Shown here: positions 1 to 13,020 of the stretch, piece by piece | Layout of the letters: each line of letters begins with the position of its first letter | Numbering within the stretch: the stretch's first letter is position 1 | From: Druceiella hillmani | Taxonomy: Eukaryota > Arthropoda > Insecta > Lepidoptera > Hepialidae | DNA length: 64,000 nucleotides | Direction of reading: 5' to 3' | Assembly (NCBI GenBank): GCA_039881145.1 | Contig: JAYKKI010000052.1 | Coordinates: 12,242,001-12,306,000, forward strand | The notes under the pieces: model-generated | The model's input: only the letters and a program-made list of their open reading frames with translations | Database searches by the model: none | Told to the model about the DNA's origin: nothing | Position numbers and translations under genes: made by a program

Positions 1-152
1 GAACAAGTTACCTAATTCAAAATAAAATTTATTACGTATTTAAATATGCAGCAAAAAATTTGGTTATACGTTTTTTAAAAGATTTAGTAAAACCTTTACA
101 ATATTTTCGATATAATAACATTTCATGTGTCGGTCTTAATTGTTCACACTAG

Positions 153-3100
153 ATTTCACTGAAGAAGAAATTGTGGCCCAAGCAGCACTTTTCTTTTTTG
201 CCGCTTTTGAGACCACATCTTTGGCTATGACTTTTATGTGTTACGAACTCGCATTCAATCAAGAATTTCAGGTATTTATGGTATAATTATTTATAATTAA
301 ATGAAACTTCGTGATTTAGTATTATTTTTACTTTCTTTATTATTCATAATTAAATGAAACTACGTGATGTAGCATTATTTTTACTTTCTTTAAGTTTTTT
401 ACTACAATCTAAGTTTCGTTGTATTACAACATCTTCAAGTGGGCTATTAGTAAAGAACCTTTGTAAAGAACTTAAAGAAAGTAGAAATAATACTACATTA
501 CATAGTATCATTTAATTGTGAATAATGAATTTCTACAAAATTAACGCCAAATATATTAAATATAATTATTTAGGTATTTATGTTAATATTAAGATAGAAA
601 TAATACTTATATTATAGTGTACACATAAAATTAATTAATATAATTTTGTTTTGTTAGAAGTACATTTTAGTAATTATTTTTCAGATTAGGTAAATGACTC
701 ATTTTCAAAAATGTTTTTTCTATGTACTATAGATTATGTTTTTACTTTTAAATGGGTCATATTATAATTGCTTTTGTTATAATGAATAGTGTAATAAAAT
801 TTGGCCCCCCAGCGGAATTCACAAAAAATCGGCACGTCATTTCCGTTAATATTTTCAATTTGTTAATATGAAGTACAAAGTATTAGGATGACTGATAGGT
901 AATAAGCATTTTAAAAGAAGTTCAAGAGTATTCTATGGTTGAGTATATATAAAGAACGCGGACTTCATCAACGTTACTTGCATCACTGCTTGCTTTATGT
1001 GTTTCTACGGACGATTTTGGTGACGCCGGAGCGACCATTACATGAAAAGGAACAATCCAGCCCTGGTTGAATGATAGATTTTATATCGAAAAATCGTTTA
1101 CTAAAAAGATCCCAGACTCTACAGCAAAATAGCGATATATGTTAGTTACACGAATTAAGTAAAGTCTACAAATATTTTGTCTGCGTATTCCACGAGTTTA
1201 GTCGATCGTTTTAATTGTTGGGCTTACATACGTTTTATTTTTTCACCGTACGTTTGACTTATTGAGTCACCTTACCACTGGGAAAAAAGCGGGTTGCATA
1301 TGTGGATCAATCCCGTATATACCAGTTTTTGGGTCAAAAGTAAATTGGCAAACCGATACGAACAAAATGAACCTCATTAAAAAAGGTAATGTGTGTTTAT
1401 TGGAATTTTCATGAAAATCTATATAGGATAATACTTTCTACTAATAAATTATTACTGGAAAGTGTTTTCCGATATATTGCTTTCTAGTAATATATTATTA
1501 CTAGAAAGTATTGTCCGGAGTATTGCTGTAAGTTTCAAAATTTGGGGAGCGAATTCTGGTGGAAAGTATACAACACGACAAAGTTTTACTTATACATGAT
1601 AACACCCGTCTGTACATTAAAAGAATTACTCTATAAAAACTATTACAAACGGAATTATGGTAGTTTCATGAATAAAATGGATTCCACATCCATGGATGAA
1701 TGTATTCTGGTGGAAGTATACAACACGACAAAGTTTTACTTATGCATGATAATACCTGTCTGTACATTAAACGAATTACTCTATAAAATCTATTACAAAC
1801 GGAATTATGGTAGTTTCATGAATAAAATGGATTCCACATCCATGGATGAATGTATTCTGGTCGAAGTATACAACACGACAAAGTTTTACTTATGCATGAT
1901 AATACCTGTCTGTACATTAAACGAATTACTCTATAAAATCTATTACAAACGGAATTATGGTAGTTTCATGAATAAGATTCATTCCACATCCGTCTTATTC
2001 ACCAGATCTTGCAATATCCGGTATTGTTTATTGAAGACATTAATTAACGTAATGCTTTGCGTGGAAAATACTTCGTTGAAGGAAACCATTTCTGAGATTT
2101 CATTGACGAATTCTTCAATTGCCAGTTTCAATTGTCAGCATGCTAGTTTTCTTTAAATTGCCAATTTCAAAATTTGCCAGTTACTATTTTAATACTATCC
2201 ATTCTTTATCAAATACGCTAGTCGAAAATTATGGTGCTTGTGTCAGATATGATTTATTGCAATTGACTAAAGTATGGTTATATATTATTTTATCTTTCCA
2301 AATGCTCATTATTTACCAGCCAGCTCAATATTGGTCAAATAATGGTCCCATAGTTTACGAGGCTACACAGAAATAATTTTGTATGCTACTTTAAAGTTTT
2401 TTTCATAATTTTAGATTGTAATTTGGAGTGCAACAGATTTTTACTTATTTTCAATATATTTTTGAAAATATACTACCTAAAATTACGACAAAATTCTTAA
2501 GGTCTTTATTACAAGTCATGTCAAACTATATTCCATATTATTTCCGGAATTAAAAAAAAAAATCAAACGCATACATAATATGTGAGTGTTAGTTACTGAG
2601 ATATGTATGTATTAGTATGTTCTGTTAGTATGCCAAATTTAAAGTTCCTATGTCAAGGTTGTGACAAAAAAGGCTACAACCAATGGAAATATATATTAGT
2701 GAATTATCTTGTAAGGGTTTCTTTTTTTTTAAGTAACCTTAAAAAAACAGGGAAATTTCTGCGGCAAAATACCGTCCACTTATTATAGTTTTTGAAATTG
2801 ATGATTTAAATTAACTGAAATAATTTAATTCGGCACTTCTTATCAAATGGGTTATTGAACTGGGCTACATAAGTCTTCAAGGTCAAAAAGAGTTTAAAAT
2901 TTATAAGTGGAATCTCACTTCTATTTTAAAAGATATTTATCCTACTGAACGAAATGCGAGAAAATAAGTTTCGATTCACTGAATCTATGGGGAGGTGTAT
3001 TCGATTTTTTCAATACTGTGTAGAAAGTATTGAAAGCGTTGGTTCTAAGATCAAAAACGAGGATATGAAGTTTCGAAAAAATGGCATTTAGTAACTTTTC

Positions 3101-5309
3101 AATTAAATATAATGTTAATTCAATCTTTGATAGAAACAAAAAAGCCAGACTCGTTTATTTTTATGAACAGCTGATTCAAACTCCTCATGACTCTTATAAA
3201 ATAAGAATGACTCAGCAATAATTGGTACGAAACAAACTCCATTTTTCCCTTTACTTCCGGAAACATTTTTTCGATTGTAACGAAAAACAAAAGGTATCTC
3301 TGGCTCTGGGTAAGAGAGTATGTTCTATATTGTCGTGACTGTATTTTTAATAGCACTCCAGTCAGGGTAGGCTTTGAAAAATGAAGTCAATGCATTAGGT
3401 ATTAACTCGTATTTCATTATTTGTTATTTTATTTTGTGATGATATTTTATAAAGATGCTCAAATCAAACAAATATATTAAAAATTAAGGCTGAGAATGAA
3501 CGCAGAACTTTAATTGGAAGCTACTAAATAAAATTGCTTATAGGTTTTTGACTTACGATTTATTTTACGAATTCCTCTAACTGGCAAAATTTTGTATTGA
3601 ATTAGAGACTGTGGCAAGAGTTTACTTTTAATTTCTTTATAGACTAAGAAATTAACGGAGCTAAACAATTTATTTCATCGTTGAAAGTTATATATGTACA
3701 TTGCTGATATGTAACATCTACGAAATTTTATGGTTACGTGAGTTTTTAATGATTACTAGGTCAGTACGGATTACCTTCGGCAAAGGCATCGTATGGGTTA
3801 TCTTTTTCATATGATAATTTATCGTAACAATGACTAAATTGTTTTGCGTATATCCGTTTTTTTCCTGTTATAATTCACAATTACTTTAATAATTTTAATT
3901 GCTGTTAGTTATTGTTGTTTATATTTCTTTACTGTTCAATTACGTGTAATTTTCAATTAAAAAATAATTTTAAAAATCGTAAAGAAAATCTTCTCTCTCT
4001 CTAAGACGTGTTAAGGTATTACTTGAAAGCTATTGCCGTTGCAAAATTATGTAATAATCATATAATTGTAATTAATCCTTGGTTTCAGGAAATATTGCAT
4101 AAAGAAATTAAAACTCTCAAAGGCGATAAAACTGAAATAGATTTGGACGATCTCGACGGTTTAAAACTCTTGGACACGAGTATTAAAGGTGCGCATAAAT
4201 TAGTTAAGATATATTTAATTCATTTATCTACCATATTATTATACGTTTATTCATATCATCCTAGAACAATCACCTTTATCTTTTGCTAACAAGAGTTAGG
4301 CAGAGGTAGTGGAGCATCACATTGTTCTAACTTGACATGTTTCTAGACCTTTCTTCATGATATATAGTTCTCGATTCGGTTTAATTTGTATTTTATTCTG
4401 TTATTCCTTTTGAGTATAGATAATACTAAGCTATTAAAATAAACCTTGAGTCTATCGGGTTTTCATATCAAAAAATATATTGTGAAGAGCATTAAAGCTG
4501 AGCATATTTTTATGTATCCTCAACTAAAATACGAAAAATTGAGGACTCATGCAACCAATCCGGTTACTATTCATCAATTTGTTTTTTGTTACGAAACATT
4601 TTCTTAGAATTAATTAATCATAATGAATTTAATGTCTGACAACTTTAATTTCTTAATAGAAATAAATGTTTGAAAGTCTATATCAGTGATAAAAATTGTT
4701 TCTTCCCAAACTGATTTTTTACGAAATTCGAAATGTGAATTGTTTATATAAATTGTTTTGTTACTTCGGTCAAATATTGACAGTATATTTTGACATTTTT
4801 TTGCAGAAACTCTCAGGAAATATCCAATTTTACCTTTTTCGGATCGTCTATGTGGTGAAAACTGCAAATTGTCCGACGGTCTTGTGGTGGAGAAAGGCAT
4901 AAGGGTTCTAGTATGTACAGCTGGTCTACATCATGATGAGAATTATTTTCCGGACCCTTATCGTTGGGATCCGTACAGATTTGAGAAAGAGGATGAAATG
5001 ACGCCTTACACTTTTTTACCTTTCAGCGAAGGACAAAGAATATGTATGGGTAAGTGTGACTAAACTTTTTTCGGTTGTTTCATTTTATTCGATACACCGT
5101 TAACAAATTGGATTAATTAATACAATTTTTGTACTGTAGGTGTTAAATATGCAATGCTGAGTATGAAAATGACTATATCCGCTCTGGTTGAGCGATATCG
5201 CTTCGAGCCGACTGCCAATACAATCCCATCCAAGGATATGCGAATGAATCCTTATTCAGTTATGACTTCACCGAATGGACCTATTATATTAAATATCAGC
5301 CGTAGATAA
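153..5309 (+). CDS. Cytochrome P450 (CYP6-like, CYP3 clan), 3' half; 5' exons lie upstream of the window
   Basis: Haem-thiolate monooxygenase, expected on the ER membrane with an NADPH-P450 reductase partner; substrate unknown. Four exons are seen: 153-271, 4089-4188, 4807-5049 and 5140-5309 (TAA at 5307-5309), all with AG/GT borders and matching phases. The first gives the I-helix (AAFETTS after EEEIVAQ), the third starts with the ExxR motif (ETLRKYP) and carries PYRF and the haem loop PFSEGQRICMG, and the last ends NISRR. No stop or frameshift is visible in these exons. Introns are 3817, 618 and 90 bp. Structure and sequence match the complete copy at 42801-57137, so about 283 N-terminal residues should lie before the window. 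The usual Gly of the I-helix AGxET motif is Ala here. Whether the whole gene works cannot be judged without its 5' part. P450 identity is secure; the CYP6 placement is inferred from overall pattern. Confidence 0.92.
349..560. mobile_element. Foldback MITE-like element in intron of first P450 (copy 1)
   Basis: An inverted-repeat element. The left arm (TTAAATGAAACTACGTGATG, then TACTTTCTTTAAG and GTTTCGTTGTATTACAACAT) is matched in reverse by GTAAAGAACTTAAAGAAAGTA and ACTACATTACATAGTATCATTTAA. A second, longer copy with a better right arm lies at 18808-19070 in the pseudogene. Both copies are followed by the same flank (AATTTCTACAAAATTAACGC), so the element or the duplicated block extends past the hairpin. 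A partial extra copy of the left end lies at 296-345. No coding sequence is seen. Confidence 0.65.
944..954 (+). promoter_or_regulatory. TATA-like motif without an assigned gene
   Basis: TATATATAAAG is followed by an unusually GC-rich stretch (about 955-1060) that would suit a transcribed leader, possibly of a decayed retroelement. No start codon or ORF of note follows and no partner repeat was found, so this may be chance in an AT-rich intron. Confidence 0.15.
1431..1511. repeat. Two adjacent near-perfect palindromes
   Basis: About 1431-1464 and 1479-1511 each fold on themselves. The second is CTTTCTAGTAATA joined directly, through a few bases, to its reverse complement TATTACTAGAAAG. They lie just before the 150-bp tandem array in the intron of the first P450. 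They may be ends of a small foldback element; function unknown. Confidence 0.55.
1552..1993. repeat. 150-bp tandem repeat, about 3 copies
   Basis: Copies begin at about 1554, 1705 and 1855 (each TTCTGGT...GTATACAACACG). The first carries a one-base insertion and the third drifts near its end. Because 150 is a multiple of three, one frame stays open across all copies, giving a 204-residue ORF (1542-2156). The repeat period explains that ORF, it has no recognisable domain, and it sits inside a P450 intron, so it is not annotated as a gene. Confidence 0.9.
2160..4088. other. Intron sequence, no recognised feature
   Basis: AT-rich remainder of the 3.8-kb intron between the I-helix exon and the next exon of the first P450. 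Short ORFs on both strands here have no recognisable motif and are consistent with chance. Confidence 0.6.
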
Positions 5310-6479
5310 AAAATGCAACTATTATAAACATTTTTAGGTTTAGTACCAAACTTTAATAGTTTTATCAGTGATTTTGTAATACGTAGTCAATACATATACA
5401 CGTATAAGCGTGTTCACATATAAAACTGTTAACGAAAATTAAATATTTTAAAAAAATATCACAACGTTTCGTCGTGTTGCGGTTTGTCTACTCAGCCCAA
5501 ATTGACTGTATTTTCTTTAGCAGAGCGAGATATGCAGGACCAATAAGCGATGTCACAGGTGTGAATACCGGAGGCAGACTCCACTGCACGTATTGTTTTC
5601 CTACTACTCCAACTTCTCAGAGATCATTTGCCTCATACTATCCTGGATAGTCAAGGTGCACAGATCATTGCTCATTAATAATATTGCGCTTCAATAAAGC
5701 CATTCTATATTTCCAGCAATAATCATGATCGACGTTTGTGGCGACAGACGCCTCCGTTAAGATCGTCACATCACCTTTTATACAACATTTTTTTTTTATT
5801 ATAAATTAATCTAATAAAGAAAAAAGTAAAGATGATGATTGTACAGATTTCGTTAATTATTTGTTTACTAAAATTTGGGGATGAATAATGCTTTTCTTAA
5901 GTTGTTTTTATATTACATCGTTACTTCACATATTTTATTCGAAATGTGTAGGACGAGAAATTAAACCTGATATTATTAGGTTTTATAAAAGTTTATTTTT
6001 CCCAAAAAAAATATTTTTTTGTAAAAATATAATCAAATTTTAATTGTTTAGGTACAACAAAGTTTCAAGATCTTATAAAAAACCAAGTCTATGCTCTACG
6101 GAAAGTATTGTGTATATCGTCTGGGAAAAGCGTATTCATTCAATCTATGAATACTTCATTAAAAATGTTTAAGATATATTTTAGACTTTTCCATTGTTTG
6201 TCAAATTTTACTTTTCAAGTGCCACTGAATTACCTCAGAATTTTCATGGTTATCAGTTAGAGAGTGCCAAAAACACTATGAATAACCTCTAAAGTAGGTT
6301 GAGCATGAAATCGCAATTTAATGGCTACTTAGTGACTTCTTCTCATAAAACATTTACGATAGGTAATGTTATTCAGTATAATTAGGTAAGAGTTCAAAAA
6401 TACAATGGATTCCATTTTTAATTGCATAATTTTGAAATGTAGGCATCATAATATCATTTTTCGAATTTTCAATCTGATG

Positions 6480-6484
<5 letters not shown>
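5310..6484. other. Intergenic; GC-richer patch at about 5460-5790, probably an old repeat
   Basis: After the first P450 the sequence is AT-rich except for roughly 5460-5790, whose base composition departs clearly from its surroundings. Neither strand gives a protein I recognise. An old transposon or SINE fragment is the likeliest reading, inferred from composition alone. Confidence 0.35.
5438..5443 (+). promoter_or_regulatory. Possible polyadenylation signal (ATTAAA) of the first P450
   Basis: ATTAAA lies 129 bases after the stop of the first P450. It is a common variant signal, but AT-rich DNA yields many by chance, so support is weak. The stretch before it (TTTTGTAATACGTAGT) has a near copy in the 3' UTR of the pseudogene after 29629, which fits transcribed, duplicated UTR sequence. 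Confidence 0.3.
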
Positions 6485-6559
<75 letters not shown>

Positions 6560-6568
6560 ATACATATA
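6485..6568. repeat. (AT)n microsatellite
   Basis: Nearly pure alternating TA of about 75-80 bases with one TG interruption. Confidence 0.97.
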
Positions 6569-6717
6569 TGACTTAAAAAAGTCTGTATAAATTTACGTAG
6601 ATTATTGTCAATTAAATTAGATTGTGACGTAAATGAAGTCTCCCTATTAACCATGGTAAGCAAGTTATTTAAAAAACTAGCCGCGATGCCAGTATCACAA
6701 CATAACTAAATGCGTCT

Positions 6718-6975
6718 GTATATATTTACGACAACTATATGTGCGGATCCATGGTGGATTTATAAATTAATTAAGTACATTTGTTATTGTTAGTCTACTA
6801 ACCGATGAAGTTACACGAAAAATTAGTAATAATCAATCATAAATAGATAAATTAATCTACAAAATTATGACAGTTTACTTTTGACACACATGATGAATCA
6901 AACAGCTGATAGCATTGGCGTGCTCCTTTTTTGTTTCTCATCTCTCTCGGTTATTAGCTAAATTCCTATCTTTCG
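6718..6975. repeat. Dispersed repeat, copy 1
   Basis: Shares many blocks in the same order and orientation with 10335-10680, for example TACGACAA.TATATGTGCGG, GATGAAGT, CATAAAT.GATAAA, ACAGCTGATA and a final CTCTC.GTT motif. Divergence is moderate (by eye about 70-75% identity) with indels. No coding capacity. Probably an old non-autonomous transposon family. Confidence 0.55.
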
Positions 6976-7199
6976 TCAGTGGCATATAATTTTTTAAAAT
7001 GGCATCCAATTTTTTATTATAATATTTTTTTATATATTTGGATAGATGTAAATTGTATTTATTTTAACTTTATTATATGGTTATATAATAATAATGATAT
7101 TTGATAAAAATCTAAAAATTTAAGTGACTTAAATGTTGAAAAATTTACGGTTTAACTAATGTTCCTTTAAATATTAAAAAATTATTAACGCCCTACGCA

Positions 7200-7530
7200 T
7201 AACAAAGGACACCTGAACGGCCTAAACAGCTGTCCGGGTATACGCTCGCACGTGTTATGAACATAACATATTACCTCTTGAAGGTCCTATATATTTACCT
7301 ACCGAGAAAGATATACTGCTCGCTCGCTCACTCAGCATATTCTGGTTACAGTGGATACAAAGGACTCCTTTTTTTTAAGTTCAAGGAAGTCCCATTGCAT
7401 AATATTAATATTGATATATCCAAAGAAGGTTTACTGGCCATCTACGTAGCACTTCCTGGTTATAAAGCGTTTCTTTCATCAAACTCAAGTGTTCTGCATT
7501 CCGGCTCCGCACGTCGCAGGACGTAAAAGC
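7200..7530 (+). other. GC-richer unassigned segment with a short ORF (7257-7526)
   Basis: Base composition is richer in G+C than the flanks, and an 89-residue frame is open (7257-7526). The frame has a low-complexity start and an end rich in Ser and Arg, with no motif I recognise. It may be part of a transposon or a stray exon; there is no splice or family evidence for a gene. Confidence 0.2.
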
Positions 7531-7949
7531 GTCGTTATCAGGCTCAAATTCCTTATTATACAAAACTTTGTTAAGTTAACACTCATTCTATTAAGCTTCT
7601 CTATAATTATGTATACATGTTAAATATTTTTATTTGCTTTTAATTAAAAAATAACATCGAAACATAATTCACGCATAAAACCCAGAATAAAATATTGGTT
7701 ATGTCTTGAGATGGAACGCGGTAATATAACTCGAAGTCTACTATAGGTATATTATATTCCATTAGGTCGTACTTTTATGATAAATAAACATTTCTTAGGT
7801 ATATTCTTAATTTCACATTCATCAAAATATTTATAAAAATATATTTTTAGCTCAAATTTTATCATTATAGAGAAACAACATTAGAATGCAATATTCAAAT
7901 TGGTATAAAAATTATGTCTCACAAATAGGTCTGTATTTATTAAAACGAG

Positions 7950-8260
7950 AATTGGATTTTCGAATAATAATAATCGGCCGATAAAAACAGGCTATTTATG
8001 TCTTATGACTTTATTTGATGACTTTATAACTTTATTTGATAAAAACAGTCTTATGACTTTATTTGATAAAAACAGGCTGTTTATGACTTTGCACCCAGTC
8101 TTTAGACATTTTTAGTCTTATGACTTTATTTGATAAAAACAGGCTGTTTATGTCTTATGACTTTATTTGTTTATTATGTCTTATGACTTTATTTGGATTT
8201 TGCAATAATAATAATCGACCGATAAAAACAGGCTGTTTATGTCTTATGACTTTTATCTTC
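7950..8260. repeat. Irregular tandem repeat with core GATAAAAACAGGCTGTTTATG
   Basis: The core followed by TCTTATGACTTTATTTG recurs at about 7979, 8037, 8061, 8133 and 8219 with variable spacing and partial units. The segment AATAATAATCGGCCGATAAA and its variant with CGACCG mark two larger copies. No coding meaning is likely, although short frames stay open through it. Confidence 0.75.
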
Positions 8261-10241
8261 GATGCTTTCGAATTAATTCTGATATTGATTCTTCTCATAC
8301 GTAGATTTTTTTTAGCATAGTGAATATCAATTATTTACTGTTACGTTATGTCGCAAAATTTATTTTTGTTTCTTTACCCTTAGTGTTTAATAAAGTCGCA
8401 AAATGAAATACATTAATATCGAAGCTTTTTTCAAATAAAAATGTCTGTCTTAGTATAGATCTTAGTTTTTAAAGATTTCACGAGAAGGAAATATTGGCGA
8501 AGAAAGTTCATCATCCTATTTAAAATTGTAAAAATAAACATTTAACGTTCAAGTTTATACCTCAAGTTATATAGAGTTTACATTTAAAAAAATTGAAGTA
8601 ACACCAGTAGGGTTATTGACTGTATTCTGAGCAATTTTTCCTTTAGAAAACTACGAAATCTAGTCAGAAAACATGACATTTAAAATTTTTGTGCTTTGAA
8701 TACAGCCATATATTTTTAAAATCCGAGCATGATAGCTTAGAGAGCGATTAGACCATAAAAGGGTGTTAGTAAATGGGAAACAAAAAATACTCCCTATATT
8801 TTATTTAGTAATATCCTTAATAATTAGTACTACACACCCTTTCGGAAAGTTAAATAAATTGCTCACTAAGTATTTAGTTAAAGTTGCTATGTAAATAGAT
8901 ATTACAATAAAATTATTAATTAAAGGGTTCTTAGTAATTTTCATATTATGTTGATTTACTTACAATTAACATTGAACAATTTTTTTTAATTAAGATATCC
9001 CAAATCGTTATATTTAAAATGTAAGTTTTGGACAGAAATTGATAATACCATTTACTTTTAATCTTCAACAGTATTAGAGAAAAAAAAACAATTAGAAAGA
9101 CGATCACCGGCTTCGATACATTTCTGAGCATTATCCATTGCAGATCGATGTACGCTGGCAATCACAGTATTCAGCGGTAATTTAAAGAATAATACCAGGT
9201 ATTCTAAAATGAGGATGGCGTAAATAAAAGGTTTTATGCAAAAATTTAGGTAAAAATAAAAAAAAATTATAGAATATCTAAATCTCTTTTTCGTAAAGAT
9301 TAAAGAATCGAAGCACATCTGGTACACGCGGAAATTTTAATTAATGAAAGATGTAACTATAACTATCTAAACCAAGAAAATAGACCATAAAATCGGAAAT
9401 AATATCTTATGAAACAATTAGGAATTAATATGACGATCAGCAATTTTAGACCGTATATTCCTTGGACTGCAGGGATAGATTAATTTTTCCCTTGTAATAT
9501 AGTTTTCATAGCATCTTACCTAATAGGTACATGTTGGGTATATAAATCCCGGTCACACGGAGTCCTTTATTATCAGGTCAAATGATGAAATGCCCCCTCT
9601 CTTTTAATTAAAAACCAATCGCGAGATTAAAATTGAGAAGATAAATCATTTTTCAGTGGACAGGTTTATAATTTTATATTAAATAATGTTGAATATGATT
9701 TTGTTGACAAATGCATTTAAGCAGTGAGTTTATATTAATTAAGTTGCAATTAGTTTTATTAATATATAAATTAGAGTTATTTTTTTTTTTTAAATGTACT
9801 GAACACATAGATTGACGACTTGAAATATACCGACAGTTCACAAATTGCAAGTTCAGATTATTAATTTTTCGAATATTTTTAATATTCCTGAAGTGTAATA
9901 TAACAGGTTTTTCAAAATAGTCTTCATGCGATAGAACCACTGGAGATCGTATCACTCACAGTTAATCTTTTATTTCTGAGTATAAATAGAAATTGTGTGA
10001 CGCAAGATCACGGCTTTATGGTCGATTACCGATAAGTTCTACATTTGATGTAGTTATATTTGATCGTTCGTCTAGCGAAGAGTGCAGAGGCATTATCGTG
10101 ATAAGAGATATTATTAGGAAGGCATTGCACTAGACTTTTTTCAAAATAACAAGCAAACAATTGTTGTTATACAAGCTTGCGTTATCGGTTCTTTCTAGTT
10201 TACAAACCAATCGAAACATAATAACCCGTCTCCATAAACAC

Positions 10242-10288
10242 CAGTCTCATTTAGCCATATAGTACCAGAATATGGCTAAATGAGACTG
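10242..10288. repeat. 19-bp perfect inverted repeat
   Basis: Arms CAGTCTCATTTAGCCATAT (10242-10260) and its reverse complement (10270-10288) flank a 9-base spacer. It lies about 50 bp before the second copy of the 6718-6975 dispersed repeat and could mark an element end. Confidence 0.8.
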
Positions 10289-10334
10289 AATGAGGTTGGG
10301 ATGTAGTGCTATTGTTGTAAATTTTCTTATTGTG

Positions 10335-10680
10335 TACTATATATACGACAAATATATGTGCGGGTTCACTGCAGATTTATGAATAAATTAAGTAAACATG
10401 TTGTTAGTCTTGTAACAGATGAAGTGAACGCAAAATTAATAATAAATTCATCATAAATGGATAAATAAACCGATAATATTTTGATAGTTTACTCTCAACA
10501 GTTATAACGTACAAAACAATTGATATCGGTACTGAGCGCTTTCTTTGTTTTTGCGCAATATTTTGACAGTGCACTATGGACATATAATGTACAAAACAGC
10601 TGATAATAGTAGTGAGCGATACTTTTATTTATTATATCTCTCAGTTGTTAAATAAGTACCTCTTTTCTGTTCTTCTTGTG
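10335..10680. repeat. Dispersed repeat, copy 2
   Basis: Same family and orientation as 6718-6975 (shared ordered blocks). This copy also repeats part of itself: the motif TACAAAACA(A/G)(T/C)TGATA with GAGCG occurs near 10509 and again near 10590. Confidence 0.5.
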
Positions 10681-11137
10681 ATAGGTTCGTTACGTTCAGA
10701 CGTTAAAACTAAACGTTGCAAAATTTTGCGAAAATGTTGCAAAGCGTCACAGAAACCCGTTGCGATCTTTCGCTTGTCGCGTTGAAAGAAGTTTCACATC
10801 CATATTTATAAATAATGTAATTATGTAACTATTAGGTCTAACCTAGAAATAGATGACAATAACAAATAAATGACACTAATTTGCAGCTAATTATAATAAA
10901 TTGCTATTATGTTTATAGATTCCAAATTTATTGCTTTCAGAGTTAACATGAGAGAATAAAATTTAAATCCAATTAAGTCAACATTATTCGTGTATTAAAA
11001 ATACGGTCTAATTTATTTTTAACTATATTTACAATTTTATTTTTAACTATATTAAAAATAAAATTGTCATTAAAATATAGGTACAGAAGACGTAAGATTT
11101 TTTTATGTATTTTATAGAGTTTACTTACCCAATTTTG

Positions 11138-11400
11138 GATTTTGGGTTAAAAAGTCAAAGACCTTAAGTAATAGAATTCACCAAATATGATTTAATTAGA
11201 AGAGGAAAATATATTCGTTGAAATTTGGTTTTTAATTAATATTTTTTTTAACGTTCTAGTATCGTAGGCTCGTGTTTCGATCAATCCTGCTCTCGATTTT
11301 GGGTTATAAAGTCAAATATCCAGGTAATAGAAATCACCAAATATGATTTTTAAGTAGAAGAGGAAAAGACACTTGTTAAAATCCTGTTTTTATGTAATTC
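11138..11400. repeat. Imperfect direct repeat, period about 157 bp, two copies
   Basis: Two copies start with GATTTTGGGTTA (about 11138 and 11295), followed in each by AAAGTCAAA, TAATAGAA, CACCAAATATGATTT and AGAAGAGGAAAA. No coding content. Confidence 0.75.
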
Positions 11401-12816
11401 TTTTTATAATATTCCCTCCTGTGTCCAGGGCTAATGAATATGAGAGAAATGCTTACTTTATCTAATTAAGAGACAGATTCCTGGCTTTATTTCGTTCACA
11501 TAATTTGGATGTTTGATGAAAATGAATTTTCATTTCTGTTTAAATAAATAATGAAAATAAATTATTATTATTGACATAATGGTATCGTTTTCCTTGTAAT
11601 CACCGTTGTTCAATTCAATACATGTTAATTAGATTATTATCTTTATCAGCTCATCCCGATTTAAATAAATATTTTACTTTTATTCAAAGTGTCAGTGTAC
11701 ACAATAGAAATTTTCCTTGGCGCCAGAAGAAAAATTGCAAGGTTTTCCATTACATGCCTATTGCCTATATTAAACTATGTCACATTTATAATTGCTACTT
11801 GCAGATTTCAAACAAGCCTCAATTTTGTACTTTACTTTTAGTACTTTACTTTTAGGCTGTATACTGAGTTTATTTTTTTTCTTGATTAGTCATTTATGTT
11901 CCTAAATTGGTTTGACCAAAAAAATATGATTTCAAAAGTTTATGACTTTTTTGAAGTTAGTAAGAACTGTTTTGTAATAAACTAATTTGAAAATAACTCT
12001 GCGTTGGTAAAAGATGTGAGAATATTTAGAGTGCATCACGAATATTAAAATTTATTACCTACATAATTACGTTAGCTCTTAATGGAATGAGTGGAGAGGA
12101 GTGCTCTATTCGTTTTCTCTTTAAGACATTTATCTATCTTGTAAGAACGATATCAAGGCAGAAAATACGCCGATTGTAATGAACACTTGTCCGTTATTCA
12201 TCAGATTATTCTGTGTACCAAACTGAGTTGACAATTTTAAGGTATGTAAGAGTTCTTAAACTTTGCTGAAAAATGGTAGTCACATTTCCGATTCCGATGA
12301 AAAAAATGAGCTTTTTTTTACAAAACCGCCCTTTAGATATACCCTGTTTGATGCATAAAATAACGTGTGAATAAAAGCCACATTCTTTGTTATGTCTTGT
12401 GTACGATGGCTGACTATTTTTTAAATATTATGCGTGAGTCCTGTAACAAGCCTTATTGAAGAAAATCGAGAAAATTTAGATTTTCTTGTTCAAAATAACG
12501 AAACAGAATTGGTTGTCGGCAAAAAATAATACTTAAATATAAATTTAATATCTCCAAAATCTTACGTAGGATATAAATATTAATTTAAATAATATAACCG
12601 TATGGGTCTCGAAAATAACTTAAAGTTTTGCGGGAACTAATTAAGTGTGAAGGTAGTGACCGTTTTCTCCTAGTTTAAATTTAAGCAATTTTTCATTTTA
12701 AGCGTCATAATAATGCTAATGAAAAACTAATGCAATAGTAGTAATATTTTAAGTGTATGAAATAGATAACCATCACTTACAAGCATACTTCATCTTAAAA
12801 TAACATACAAGTTCTG

Positions 12817-12818
<2 letters not shown>

Positions 12819-12862
<44 letters not shown>
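12819..12862. repeat. (AT)n microsatellite
   Basis: About 40 bases of alternating AT, immediately before an abrupt GC-rich island. Confidence 0.95.
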
Positions 12863-12863
<1 letters not shown>

Positions 12864-12864
12864 G

Positions 12865-13020
12865 CAAGGGAGCAACGTAAGCAGCCAGTTGCACAAGTTG
12901 TCAACGTGACAGCAACTTGCCTAAGGCGCGGTGCAAACAGGGCGGCGCTTCGCCGCCCGCCGCGCCGTCAGTCATTTTGACGCGGCTCATTTTTTAAGGT
13001 GACCCGGGGACGCGGATTAA
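12865..13020. other. GC-rich island with a strong stem-loop
   Basis: This roughly 150-bp stretch contrasts sharply with its AT-rich flanks. It contains GGGCGGC (12940-12946), loop GCTTC, then GCCGCCC (12952-12958), a perfect stem. No tRNA fold, ORF or known family is evident. A SINE head, a MITE fragment or the end of a larger transposon are possible. Confidence 0.4.

Noticed and set aside
1542..2156. 204-residue ORF
   Set aside because: Its length comes from the 150-bp tandem repeat (a multiple of three); it lies in a P450 intron and has no domain.
5460..5790. Possible P450 exon relic after the first gene
   Set aside because: All frames on both strands were read and none matched any of the eight P450 exons.
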